From assembly GCF_002272075.1 (NCBI RefSeq), contig NZ_NPBJ01000040.1, forward strand, positions 1 to 64,000: DNA of 64,000 nucleotides, in the 5' to 3' direction. Position 1 is the first letter of the stretch. Every line of letters begins with the position of its first letter. Position numbers and translations under genes: made by a program. Origin of the DNA: Terribacillus saccharophilus. GTDB taxonomy: Bacteria; Bacillota; Bacilli; Bacillales; Amphibacillaceae. Shown here one piece after another: positions 35,682 through 44,130 of the stretch. Below the pieces are notes generated by a model. The model made no database searches. It was not told the DNA's origin and saw only the letters and a list, made by a program, of their open reading frames with translations.

Positions 35682-37758
35682 AATAGAACTCCTTCTCCTT
35701 TACTACATCATCTGAATATTGTTGAATGATTCGCCTCATATCCGGTATGCCGGAAGCATCTATCAGTTTTTTCAAATCCGCTTCAGACTTTGATAGCTTC
35801 ATGAGCTGCATCAGGGCATGAATATGCTCTTTTTTATCCTTCGCAGCGATGACTACCAAAATATGAATGCGATAACCTAAATACTGAACCCCGTTTTTAA
35901 TTTTAAGCAGGCTCATTCCGGTGCGGACGACACCATCTTCTGGTGAAGCATGCGGAATTGCTATACCAGGCCCTATCACGATATATGGATCTTTCTCACA
36001 GCTTTTAATCATTGCGTCGATATATCTCGGCTCAATATTCCCTTTATCAAGCAGGCTGCCTGCACAAGAGCGCACAGCATCTTCCCATGACCCAATCTGA
36101 TACGCCATTTTTAAATGCTGATTTATCAAGAAGTCACACAGTTGTTGCTGCTGCGTCTCATCCGATGTTGTTTTAACTACGTGCTCGTCGACTTGAGTGA
36201 GATATGCCTGCAGTTCTTTTTCAAGAGCTTCCTTGTTTTTCACTGTCGCGTGATTACTAATAATTTGAATGATATCGCTTGTCCTGACTTCTTTTGATAC
36301 AAATCCATGGATATAAGATAAGACCTGTTTTCGGAGAAGCCTTTTTTCGTGTGTATCCAGCACTGTCTTCGTAATGAAGAGCTTCCGCGAAGTTTCTAGT
36401 AATACTGGTGAGAAGACAATGTCATACTCCAGGTCATAAGTGATAAATTCACGAACAGACATACTGTCCAAAAATATAAATTCCGGGAAAAGTCCGCTTA
36501 ACTCGTGGAACATCAGCTTGGAGACAGATACACCTTGCGGACATACGACAATTGCTTTCACTTTTTCTCCGATACTTTCTCCCTGCTGCCTGATCCACCC
36601 ACCGATAAGCAAGGTGATATAGATCTGTTCATTCTCTGGAATCTCACTTTCAATAAAGAGTTCCAATGGTTCGAGAGACCGTTTGACCAATTGGTGCAAG
36701 GATCGAAATTCTCCGTTTAATACTCCTGGAACCGGTGTAGTGTCAGTGAGATTGTATTTAATTCGGTAATAAGCTGGTTTGATATGCTGCATCAATTTAT
36801 GGAGCAGCTGCTTCCGCTCTTGCATACGGATACAGGTAACTTTTTCAAAAAGACTGAGCATGCTGTCAACCGCTGGATATAGGTCTGGTATTGCATCTTC
36901 CTCCTTCATCTCCGTCGTTACTACATTTGCAGACAGTAAATGCAATGTGATAAAAAGCTTTTCCGCTTCCGGCAGTCCTTCCTGGTCAAATAATAATTCC
37001 TCTGCAGCTTGATATTCTTTCGTACCAGCAAGTTCTTTATAGCTTATCGGCGGGTCTGTTAAGCGCGCCCCTTTCCGAATTCGCTGCAAAATCAGGAATA
37101 AGGTGAGTGGCATTGTTTTCATTTTTTCATCTGTAAATTTGATAGACAGCTTTTTTTCTACCTGTTCGATTCTGTCACGGAAGGAATACAAACAATCTTC
37201 TTTCAACTCTAAAACATCTATCAATTCCGGAAGTATGTTATCCGACTCTAGAAATTCTATCAATGTAGACATAAGGGCCTTCCTAAGCTGAAATTCGTTT
37301 CCTTCAATATAATAGCCGAGCTTTCGGCCATATCGTATATGCAGCTGAAATGGTTCAAGCTGTTTCTGCAAATTCTTCAGATCACGCAATATTGTATTTC
37401 TGCTGATATGCAGTGCAATCGAGAAATGATCCAATGTAAGATAATCTTTGCTTATCAGCATACAAAGAAGGAGATGCGTTCTTTGACGAACTGTCAAAAT
37501 GGAAGAATGATTCTGTTCCGCCGTTTCTTTCACATGATTCAGTGCTGTGAAAACTTTTTCATCGATGAGAAATTGACCCTGTGACGTTCGCTCGATTAAC
37601 GGTAAGCTTAGTTGTTTGAGCCAGCTGTTTATCTTTTGAATGGAATAGCCGAGCTGCCTTTTCGATAGGCCGAATTTCTTTTCAATTAAAGCACTGGAGA
37701 TGCTCGGATTACTTAATAAAGCATCAAGGATAGCGGAGTTACGTTCATTAAGATTCAT
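35674..37758 (-). CDS. PRD-containing PTS-dependent transcriptional activator (MtlR/BglG-type)
   Basis: A 694-aa regulator: two N-terminal HTH regions (about 5-65 and 88-135), PRD1 (about 190-290), PRD2 (about 300-395), GatB-like IIB domain with C406 (VVCPQG) and IIA domain with H603 (IPHASP). Such proteins are switched by PTS phosphorylation of PRD histidines and of the IIB cysteine. Only H273 of PRD1 and H325 of PRD2 are clear; the second PRD2 His is replaced in ITLLIGGW. GGAGG is 5 bases before the ATG. It heads the operon it likely controls. Confidence 0.9.
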   Translation of the reverse strand: MNLNERNSAILDALLSNPSISSALIEKKFGLSKRQLGYSIQKINSWLKQLSLPLIERTSQGQFLIDEKVFTALNHVKETAEQNHSSILTVRQRTHLLLCMLISKDYLTLDHFSIALHISRNTILRDLKNLQKQLEPFQLHIRYGRKLGYYIEGNEFQLRKALMSTLIEFLESDNILPELIDVLELKEDCLYSFRDRIEQVEKKLSIKFTDEKMKTMPLTLFLILQRIRKGARLTDPPISYKELAGTKEYQAAEELLFDQEGLPEAEKLFITLHLLSANVVTTEMKEEDAIPDLYPAVDSMLSLFEKVTCIRMQERKQLLHKLMQHIKPAYYRIKYNLTDTTPVPGVLNGEFRSLHQLVKRSLEPLELFIESEIPENEQIYITLLIGGWIRQQGESIGEKVKAIVVCPQGVSVSKLMFHELSGLFPEFIFLDSMSVREFITYDLEYDIVFSPVLLETSRKLFITKTVLDTHEKRLLRKQVLSYIHGFVSKEVRTSDIIQIISNHATVKNKEALEKELQAYLTQVDEHVVKTTSDETQQQQLCDFLINQHLKMAYQIGSWEDAVRSCAGSLLDKGNIEPRYIDAMIKSCEKDPYIVIGPGIAIPHASPEDGVVRTGMSLLKIKNGVQYLGYRIHILVVIAAKDKKEHIHALMQLMKLSKSEADLKKLIDASGIPDMRRIIQQYSDDVVKEKEFYYG

Positions 37759-37805
37759 CAAATCCTCCTTTCTCTAAATTCATCTTAGCACGTAAATATT
37801 CTTAT

Positions 37806-37819
37806 TGTATGCGCTTTCA
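37806..37819. promoter_or_regulatory. cre site (CcpA operator) of the polyol PTS operon
   Basis: TGTATGCGCTTTCA differs from the TGWAARCGYTWNCW consensus at one position. It overlaps a possible -35 (TTGAAA on the minus strand, 37815-37820), whose -10 would be a poor TATTTA near 37793. It implies repression of the operon when preferred sugars are present; CcpA itself is encoded at 42964-43959. Confidence 0.65.
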
Positions 37820-37882
37820 ACATCATCGTTTGAAGAATGGATGTACAGCATGGGACGGAACCCAATTTATGTTTTTGCACAC

Positions 37883-37920
37883 AAAAATAGCTTCATCAGC
37901 AGAGCAGTGCTGATGAAGCT
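37883..37920 (-). terminator. Terminator after the 169-aa YflT-domain gene
   Basis: A perfect 12-bp stem (AGCTTCATCAGC and complement), 8-base loop, five U on the minus strand. Confidence 0.85.
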
Positions 37921-37933
37921 TGAATATGTTTCT

Positions 37934-38443
37934 TTATCTTCTTGTCTTATTCAATTCATTCGCATTTTGATCTTTCGTATTCGGCTCCGCATGAAGTCCG
38001 TCATTCGGTTTATCGGCTGCATACAGACCATCTGCCGTCATACCTTTTTCCCCTTCTGTCGCATGATCACTACGGTCTTTTGTAGTTGCAGTACTGGCAG
38101 CAGTAGTAGGGTTTACCGGTTTATTTTCTGCATACAGCAAAACTTTCCCCGCCTTCAGTTCATCAACATAACGGTCTTTCTCAGTTTCCGAAAGACTCAG
38201 GTTGTTGAGGACTTTCTCTTCTGGATCTTCACTGGAGAAAAAGGATGCAAATTTTGTGCCAAAGGAACCATTTGCTTCCTTGTAATGAACATCTCTTTTA
38301 TCTCCGAGAATGCTGTTATTCGGTTTCTTGTCTACAATGACTGTAATATCCTCTTCTGGTACGCCAGCAGAGATTAATTCGTTCACTCGTACGATTGCAT
38401 CACTTTCATTGATGAATGTTTCGATTGTATTTGTATTAACCAT
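37934..38443 (-). CDS. YflT-domain general stress protein
   Basis: A 169-aa protein whose first 110 residues are a YflT stress domain; the tail is short and low complexity (Thr/Ala/Asp). It is clearly paralogous to the first domain of the ysnF-like protein (shared KPxxSIL, EAxGSFG, DPEEK, DRYVDELK). AGGAGGT precedes the ATG, and a sigma-B-type promoter lies upstream. Molecular function unknown. Confidence 0.87.
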   Translation of the reverse strand: MVNTNTIETFINESDAIVRVNELISAGVPEEDITVIVDKKPNNSILGDKRDVHYKEANGSFGTKFASFFSSEDPEEKVLNNLSLSETEKDRYVDELKAGKVLLYAENKPVNPTTAASTATTKDRSDHATEGEKGMTADGLYAADKPNDGLHAEPNTKDQNANELNKTRR

Positions 38444-38503
38444 TGTTTTTACCTCCTATTGATTTACTTTCTAGTAAATGCCTAAGGACTAGATGGTTAT
38501 TAC

Positions 38504-38528
38504 ATTCCCCCTACTATTCTAATGAAAC
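38504..38528 (-). promoter_or_regulatory. Sigma-B-type promoter of the 169-aa YflT-domain gene
   Basis: GTTTCA (38523-38528) and GGGAAT (38504-38509) on the minus strand with a 13-base spacer. Confidence 0.78.
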
Positions 38529-38530
38529 AT

Positions 38531-38561
38531 AAAAAGCACTATCCTGCTCGGATAGTGCTTC
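38531..38561 (-). terminator. Terminator after tyrS
   Basis: AAGCACTATCC / GGATAGTGCTT stem, 5-base loop, U run on the minus strand. It directly abuts the sigma-B promoter of the next gene. Confidence 0.85.
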
Positions 38562-38566
38562 TCATA

Positions 38567-39844
38567 TTAAGCGAATTTCAATAGAGTATATTTCTTTTTG
38601 CCGCGGCGGATGATAATGAACCGCTCATCAATCCGATCCGCTTTCGTAAGAACACGGGACACTTCTTCTTCTTTTTCACCATTGATACGGATCGCACCGT
38701 TTGTGATGTCTTCTCTTGCCTGTCGTTTTGAAGGGGAGATTCCTGCTTCCACCAACATATCGACAAGCGGTTTGTCTTCGTCAGCTGCCGTGTGAGACGG
38801 TACATCCTTGAAGCCTTGTTCGATTTCAGCACCATTAAGGGAAGCGATATCTCCGCTGAATAGAGCTGCTGAAATCTTGATTGCCTGCTCTAATGCTTCT
38901 TCACCGTGTACAAGCGTTGTCATTTCTTCCGCCAGTTTCGTTTGAGCAAGACGTTTTTCCGGTTCATTCTCAACGCTTTGTTCGTATGTTGCTATTTCTT
39001 CAAGGGACATGAAAGTAAAGTATTTCATGAATTTGATTACATCACGGTCATCCGTGTTGAACCAGAATTGGTAAAATTCATAAGGAGTCGTGCGTACCGG
39101 GCTGAGCCATACTGCTCCACCAGCTGTTTTACCGAATTTCGTCCCATCTGCTTTTGTAATAAGCGGCACAGTTAGAGCAAAGGCTTTATCCTGCGCTTCT
39201 TCATTATTGCCTGCATGAGTCCGGCGGATCAATTCCATACCAGCTGTTATGTTTCCCCATTGATCACTTCCACCAATTTGAAGCGTTACATTTTCTTTTT
39301 CGTACAAACGAAGATAATCCAGAGACTGCAAGATCATGTACGTAAATTCTGTAAAGGAAATACCGTTTGCCAATCTGGACTCAACAGAATCCTTCGCCAG
39401 CATATAATTGACTCCAAAATGCTTCCCGATATCACGTAGAAAATCAATGATACTCATCGAGCCGAGCCATTCGCCGTTATTCACAGCCTTGGCAGCATTT
39501 TCACCTTCATCGAAGTTCAAAATGCCAGCAAGCTGCTTTTGAATAGCTTGACTGAAGCTTTCTACTGTTGCAGCATCATTTAAGTTACGCTCATCAGAAC
39601 GTCCGCTTGGATCTCCAATCATTCCTGTACCTCCGCCGATAAGCGCGATCGGACGGTGACCTGCCTGCTGGAATCGTTTCAGCATAAGCATCGGTACAAG
39701 ATGCCCGATATGCAAGCTGTCGGCTGTTGGGTCAAACCCACAGTACAAGCTCACCTGCTGGCTGGATAGATGCTTCTCCAATCCTGCATCATCACTCGTC
39801 TGCTGTACCAGACCTCTGTCTTTCAAATCCCGTAAAATTGACAT
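38567..39844 (-). CDS. tyrS: Tyrosyl-tRNA synthetase
   Basis: A 425-aa class I synthetase. HIGH is at 45-48 (DSLHIGHL), KFGKT takes the KMSKS role (about 229-233), and a C-terminal S4-like RNA-binding domain follows. GAGGAG lies 8 bases before ATG 39844; an in-frame GTG three codons upstream overlaps it. Expression is controlled by the T-box leader upstream. Confidence 0.97.
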   Translation of the reverse strand: MSILRDLKDRGLVQQTSDDAGLEKHLSSQQVSLYCGFDPTADSLHIGHLVPMLMLKRFQQAGHRPIALIGGGTGMIGDPSGRSDERNLNDAATVESFSQAIQKQLAGILNFDEGENAAKAVNNGEWLGSMSIIDFLRDIGKHFGVNYMLAKDSVESRLANGISFTEFTYMILQSLDYLRLYEKENVTLQIGGSDQWGNITAGMELIRRTHAGNNEEAQDKAFALTVPLITKADGTKFGKTAGGAVWLSPVRTTPYEFYQFWFNTDDRDVIKFMKYFTFMSLEEIATYEQSVENEPEKRLAQTKLAEEMTTLVHGEEALEQAIKISAALFSGDIASLNGAEIEQGFKDVPSHTAADEDKPLVDMLVEAGISPSKRQAREDITNGAIRINGEKEEEVSRVLTKADRIDERFIIIRRGKKKYTLLKFA

Positions 39845-39861
39845 ATTGACCACTCCTCATT

Positions 39862-40115
39862 TACATTTGAGAACAAAAAAATACCCCATCCCTAAAAAAG
39901 GGACGAGGTATGACTCGCGGTACCACCCTTGTTGCAGTGTAAACTGCCACTCGGTTTGCTAACGGATATACATCCGTCTCCTGCTTGAACAGGAGAAGCT
40001 CCAGCTTGTAATTGGCAAAACAACTGTATACTGACTCGCACCGGCCGTCAGCTCTCTGCAACAGGGAATCGTTCCGCTACTATAACCTTCAACGCAATAT
40101 TTATTATGACTGTTC
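39862..40115 (-). promoter_or_regulatory. Tyrosine T-box leader of tyrS
   Basis: The conserved T-box sequence AGGGTGGTACCGCGAG is at 39914-39929 (minus strand). It precedes a terminator with stem ATACC-C-TCCCT / AGGGA-G-GGTAT and a U run (39875-39911). Stem I starts near GAGAGCTGACGG, and a UAC Tyr specifier fits at 40008-40010 just before its 3' side. Uncharged tRNA-Tyr would favour the antiterminator. This accounts for the 376-base gap between tyrS and the PBP gene. Confidence 0.92.
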
Positions 40116-40120
40116 CTACA

Positions 40121-40149
40121 TTATTACCATATGCATGGATAAAATGCAA
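40121..40149 (-). promoter_or_regulatory. Promoter of the tyrS T-box transcript
   Basis: TTGCAT (40144-40149) and TAATAA (40121-40126) on the minus strand, 17 bases apart, with a TG extension before the -10. Confidence 0.5.
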
Positions 40150-40185
40150 CAAGGATTTTGGACTCACTACGAAAATTGACTATTA

Positions 40186-40194
40186 TGGTATAAT
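40186..40194 (+). promoter_or_regulatory. Extended -10 promoter of the PBP gene
   Basis: TGGTATAAT, a consensus extended -10, 27 bases before the ATG; no good -35. Confidence 0.6.
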
Positions 40195-40220
40195 AGACAA
40201 ACCAATTTCGGGGGTGAAAT

Positions 40221-42929
40221 ATGCAAATCAAAGCAATATGGACGAGAATTAGCAAACGAATTGCGGAAGCTTGGAAGGCTGGCCGAATTCAGCGGAATTC
40301 TCGTATCACATATGACGTCATCTGGAACTTATTCCTCTTTTTCCTGCTTATAGCTGGCGTCGGGATTTTCTTTGCTGCTGGGGCTGGTGCAGGATATTTT
40401 GCATCACTTGTGAAAAGTGAGCCTGTCCGTTCCTATGACTCTATGAAAGAAGACATCTACAATTATGAGGAGACCTCTTCCATCTACTTTGCTGATGATG
40501 TCTTCCTCGGCAATATCAAAACTGACCTTTACCGGGAAGATGTAAAACTCGATGACATTTCACCATATGTTGTTAATGGAATTATCGCAACCGAGGATGA
40601 TAATTTCGAAACACATGATGGTGTTGTACCGAAATCTATTCTTCGGGCTCTTATGCAGGAAGCAACGAATTCAGAAACGAAAACCGGTGGGAGTACGCTG
40701 ACACAGCAGCTTGTCAAAAATCAAATACTCACCAATGAAGTATCCTTCGAACGGAAAGCAAAGGAAATCATTCTGGCGATGCGCTTAGAAAAAGCGATGA
40801 ATAAGGATGAAATTCTGGAAGCTTACATGAATATCGTTCCGTTCGGAAGGAATGTTTCCGGAAATAATATTGCCGGTGTACAGACTGCAGCTCAAGGTAT
40901 CTTCGGTGTAAACGCGAAGGATCTCTCGTTACCTCAAGCCGCTTTCCTAGCCGGTTTACCACAAAGTCCAACAGCTTATTCGCCATTTACAAACAGCGGA
41001 GAGCTAAAGGAAGAAACTGCCCTTCAGCCAGGTTTAAATAGGATGAAGCAAGTGCTTAACCGGATGTTTGATGAAGGCTATATCGACCAAAAGGAATACG
41101 ATGAAGCAATTGGCTATGATATAACACAAGATTTTGCAGAAGCAAAACCTGCTTCTACTGACGACTATGGCTATTTAACTACCGAAGTCGAGCAGCGTGC
41201 GGCAGATATTATTGCGATTCAACTCGCTGAACAGGATGGCCATTCTGAGAAAGATCTGAACAAAGATAATGACCTTAAGAACGAGTATCTTGAAAAAGCA
41301 GAACGCGATATTCGCCAAAAAGGTTACCAAATCCATACGACAATCAACAAAGATATGTATGTTGCGCAGCAGAAAATCGCAAAAGACTATGCGTATTACC
41401 AGCCAGATCATTGGGTGGAACGGACAAATAGTGACGGAGAAACAGAGACTGTTTCCGAGCCAATCGAAGCCGGTTCCATCATGATTGAAAACAGTACTGG
41501 TAAAATACTAAGTTTCGTCGGCGGGCGGGATTATGAGAAAAACCAAGTAAACCATGCCACTGATACAAAGCGCTCAAATGGTAGTACGATGAAACCGTTG
41601 CTTGTGTATGCTCCAGCGATGGAAGAAGGTACTTTACAGCCGGGAAGTGTCATTCCCGATGTAAGCAAAAGCTTCGTCATACCTGGTCAATCGAAATCTT
41701 ATAGTCCTGGTAACTATGGCGGCACTTATCATGGTTTAGTAACGGCCCGTAAAGCACTGGAGCAATCTTACAACGTTCCTGCAACCAGAGCATACGCGGA
41801 TATCCTAAATCTTGATCCTGCAAGCAAATATGTGGAGAAGATGGGGATTACCACTTTGACAGAGGGTGATCATCACAATCTCTCAGCAGCATTAGGCGGG
41901 ATAGCATACGGTACAACGGTTGAAGAAGACGTTAACGCCTATGCAACCTTCGGTAATAACGGAGAGTTCACTGATGCCTACATGATTGATTCCATCACAA
42001 CAAAAGACGGCAATGAAATCTACAAACATGAGTCGAAATCGAATAAAGTGTTCAGCCCGCAAACGAACTATTTAATGCTCGATATGATGCGCGGTGTTCT
42101 AGATAGTGGTACAGCTACCTATGCGAATTCGCAGTTGTCCAATAAGAGTGTCGATTGGGCAGGTAAGACTGGTACATCCCAGGATTATCACGATTCCTGG
42201 TTCGTAGCTACCAACCCGAACGTAACAGTCGGTGTATGGATGGGCTATGATAAACAGGATTCTATCCAGACTTCTGGAATGGGATACAGCCAGCGAAATC
42301 AGCTGCTTTGGACACAGTTGGTGAACAGTGCAACCAAAATCGATCCAGACATGATGGCCCCTAGCGAGTCATTCAAACAGCCTGATGGACTGACGAAAGC
42401 GTCTTATTGCGCAATTGGCGGCGGAAAACCAACTGATCTCTGTAAACAAGCAGGAATGGTTAAAACTGATCTGTTCGATAAAGATCATGTGCCGAAAAAA
42501 GCGGATGATAGTCTGATCAAACAAAATGGCAAAATCGTCCTTAATCCTGACTTTGTAAAAGCAAACGAATTACAGGGAGTAAGCATCGAACAGCTCTTCC
42601 CTAATAATGAGAAAGTACAAAAGCTGATTGGTAAATCTGCAAGCGGCAGTACTGCAAAGAAATCAGATGATAAAGATGACACCGTGAAGACAAGTTCCGG
42701 TGCACCGCTTCCGCCGACAAATGTACAGAAAGCTGATGACAAGTTAACGTGGTCGCAGTCAAAAACAGAGGACGTAAAAGGATATCGCATTCTGCAGAAG
42801 CAGGGAGATAGCTTCAAACAGATTGGATTCAGCGATCAATCCTCGTTCAATCTTCCTGACAATGATTCCACTTATCAAATCAAAGCTGTTGGTAAGGACG
42901 ACAAAGAATCCGAAACAATTACACTATAA
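40221..42929 (+). CDS. Class A penicillin-binding protein (glycosyltransferase/transpeptidase)
   Basis: A 902-aa bifunctional peptidoglycan synthase. Cytoplasmic basic N-terminus, TM about 33-55, GT51 domain with E125 in ATEDDNFETHDG and GGSTLTQQLVKN (156-167), then transpeptidase with S455-TMK, S516-Y-N and K649-TGTS. A charged linker and fibronectin-III-like domain (about 815-900) end the protein. GGGGGTGAA precedes the ATG. It is divergent from tyrS and monocistronic. In B. subtilis acsA-acuABC lies between tyrS and ccpA instead. Confidence 0.95.
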   Translation: MQIKAIWTRISKRIAEAWKAGRIQRNSRITYDVIWNLFLFFLLIAGVGIFFAAGAGAGYFASLVKSEPVRSYDSMKEDIYNYEETSSIYFADDVFLGNIKTDLYREDVKLDDISPYVVNGIIATEDDNFETHDGVVPKSILRALMQEATNSETKTGGSTLTQQLVKNQILTNEVSFERKAKEIILAMRLEKAMNKDEILEAYMNIVPFGRNVSGNNIAGVQTAAQGIFGVNAKDLSLPQAAFLAGLPQSPTAYSPFTNSGELKEETALQPGLNRMKQVLNRMFDEGYIDQKEYDEAIGYDITQDFAEAKPASTDDYGYLTTEVEQRAADIIAIQLAEQDGHSEKDLNKDNDLKNEYLEKAERDIRQKGYQIHTTINKDMYVAQQKIAKDYAYYQPDHWVERTNSDGETETVSEPIEAGSIMIENSTGKILSFVGGRDYEKNQVNHATDTKRSNGSTMKPLLVYAPAMEEGTLQPGSVIPDVSKSFVIPGQSKSYSPGNYGGTYHGLVTARKALEQSYNVPATRAYADILNLDPASKYVEKMGITTLTEGDHHNLSAALGGIAYGTTVEEDVNAYATFGNNGEFTDAYMIDSITTKDGNEIYKHESKSNKVFSPQTNYLMLDMMRGVLDSGTATYANSQLSNKSVDWAGKTGTSQDYHDSWFVATNPNVTVGVWMGYDKQDSIQTSGMGYSQRNQLLWTQLVNSATKIDPDMMAPSESFKQPDGLTKASYCAIGGGKPTDLCKQAGMVKTDLFDKDHVPKKADDSLIKQNGKIVLNPDFVKANELQGVSIEQLFPNNEKVQKLIGKSASGSTAKKSDDKDDTVKTSSGAPLPPTNVQKADDKLTWSQSKTEDVKGYRILQKQGDSFKQIGFSDQSSFNLPDNDSTYQIKAVGKDDKESETITL

Positions 42930-42965
42930 AAAAACTAGCGTATCCGATTGGATACGCTAGTTTTT
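42930..42965. terminator. Bidirectional terminator between the PBP gene and ccpA
   Basis: A perfect 16-bp stem (AAAAACTAGCGTATCC and complement) with a 4-base loop between convergent genes. Confidence 0.92.
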
Positions 42966-43959
42966 ATTTTGTAGAATTTCGTTCGATGATGCGGTGAGGA
43001 AGAATGACGTTCTTATCGGATACTTCCTCTTTATTCATCAGCTTCGTCAATAGACGCATTGCTACAGCACCGATATCGTAAGTAGGCTGTACAACGGTGG
43101 AAAGTGTCGGACGAACCATCGTTGCAAGTCTTGTATTGTCATACCCTACCACTTCAATATCCTCCGGTACACGCAGTCCATTGTCCTGGAAGCCATGGAT
43201 GACACCGAGTGCCATTTCATCAGAAGATACGAATACAGCAGAAGGACGATCAGCCAAGTCTGCTAGCTGTTTCGCAGCATCAAGACCAGAATTGTACGTA
43301 TTGTTGGCTTTTACGATGTATTCCTGTTTCACTTCGGTATTATTTTCCGTTACAGCGCGGAGATAACCTTTGTATTTCTGGTTATTTGTTTCAGCTTCTG
43401 CCGTTCCTGCAACAAACGCTGGCTGCTTATGATTATGATCGACAAGCAGTTTAGTTGCTTCATAAGCTGCTTGCTCATAGTCGATAGCTACAGTAGGTAT
43501 CTCGCCTGTTCCTTGTCCAGTTGCTGCAATGACGATTGGTACAGGGGATTTATCGAACTGCTGCAGCAGCTCATCACTAATTTTACCGCCCATGAAGACG
43601 ATACCGTCCACTTGTTTCTCCAGCATGCTGTTAAAGAGTGTCAATTCTTTCTCTGGATTTTGATCGGAATTGCTCAGGATCATATTGTATTTATACATGG
43701 TTGCAATATCTTCAATCCCGCGCGCAAGCTCGGAGAAGAAGATACTGGAGATATCCGGTATAATTGCTCCGACTGTTGTAGTTCGTTTGCTTGCAAGCCC
43801 CCTAGCTACTGCATTCGGACGATAACCGAGCTGTTCAATAGTGCCGAGTACTTTTTTCCGGGTTGCAGGTTTTACGTTCGGGTTGCCGTTTACCACACGG
43901 GAGACAGTTGCCATCGATACGTTCGCTTCGCGGGCAACGTCGTATATGGTTACATTCAT
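42964..43959 (-). CDS. ccpA: Catabolite control protein A
   Basis: A 331-aa LacI-family regulator. HTH in [20 protein letters not shown], hinge helix [10 protein letters not shown], and a periplasmic-binding-like core. With HPr-Ser-P it binds cre sites and represses or activates carbon genes. AGGAGG 10 bases before ATG 43959 sets the start; the frame is open 20 codons further without support. The cre upstream of the polyol PTS operon is a likely target within this window. Confidence 0.97.
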   Translation of the reverse strand: MNVTIYDVAREANVSMATVSRVVNGNPNVKPATRKKVLGTIEQLGYRPNAVARGLASKRTTTVGAIIPDISSIFFSELARGIEDIATMYKYNMILSNSDQNPEKELTLFNSMLEKQVDGIVFMGGKISDELLQQFDKSPVPIVIAATGQGTGEIPTVAIDYEQAAYEATKLLVDHNHKQPAFVAGTAEAETNNQKYKGYLRAVTENNTEVKQEYIVKANNTYNSGLDAAKQLADLADRPSAVFVSSDEMALGVIHGFQDNGLRVPEDIEVVGYDNTRLATMVRPTLSTVVQPTYDIGAVAMRLLTKLMNKEEVSDKNVILPHRIIERNSTK

Positions 43960-44049
43960 TGTGTCATTTCCTCCTATATACCTTACACGATTCCAATCAT
44001 CTAAAGATGATAAAAACAATTTGTATGTTTATTCACATATTCTTTACCC

Positions 44050-44058
44050 ATTATACCA
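44050..44058 (-). promoter_or_regulatory. Extended -10 promoter of ccpA
   Basis: TGGTATAAT on the minus strand in the 171-base gap between aroA and ccpA, so ccpA need not depend on aroA read-through. Confidence 0.6.
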
Positions 44059-44090
44059 GAGTTTTGAACATTTCAGTAGAAGGAGATTCA

Positions 44091-44115
44091 AAAAACCCTT
44101 GATACTATAGGATTG
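44091..44115 (-). terminator. Weak candidate terminator after aroA
   Basis: AATCCT / AGGGTT (one G-U) with a 9-base loop followed by six U on the minus strand. The stem is short, so partial read-through into ccpA is plausible. Confidence 0.35.
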
Positions 44116-44130
44116 CTAGGCTACCAGCTG

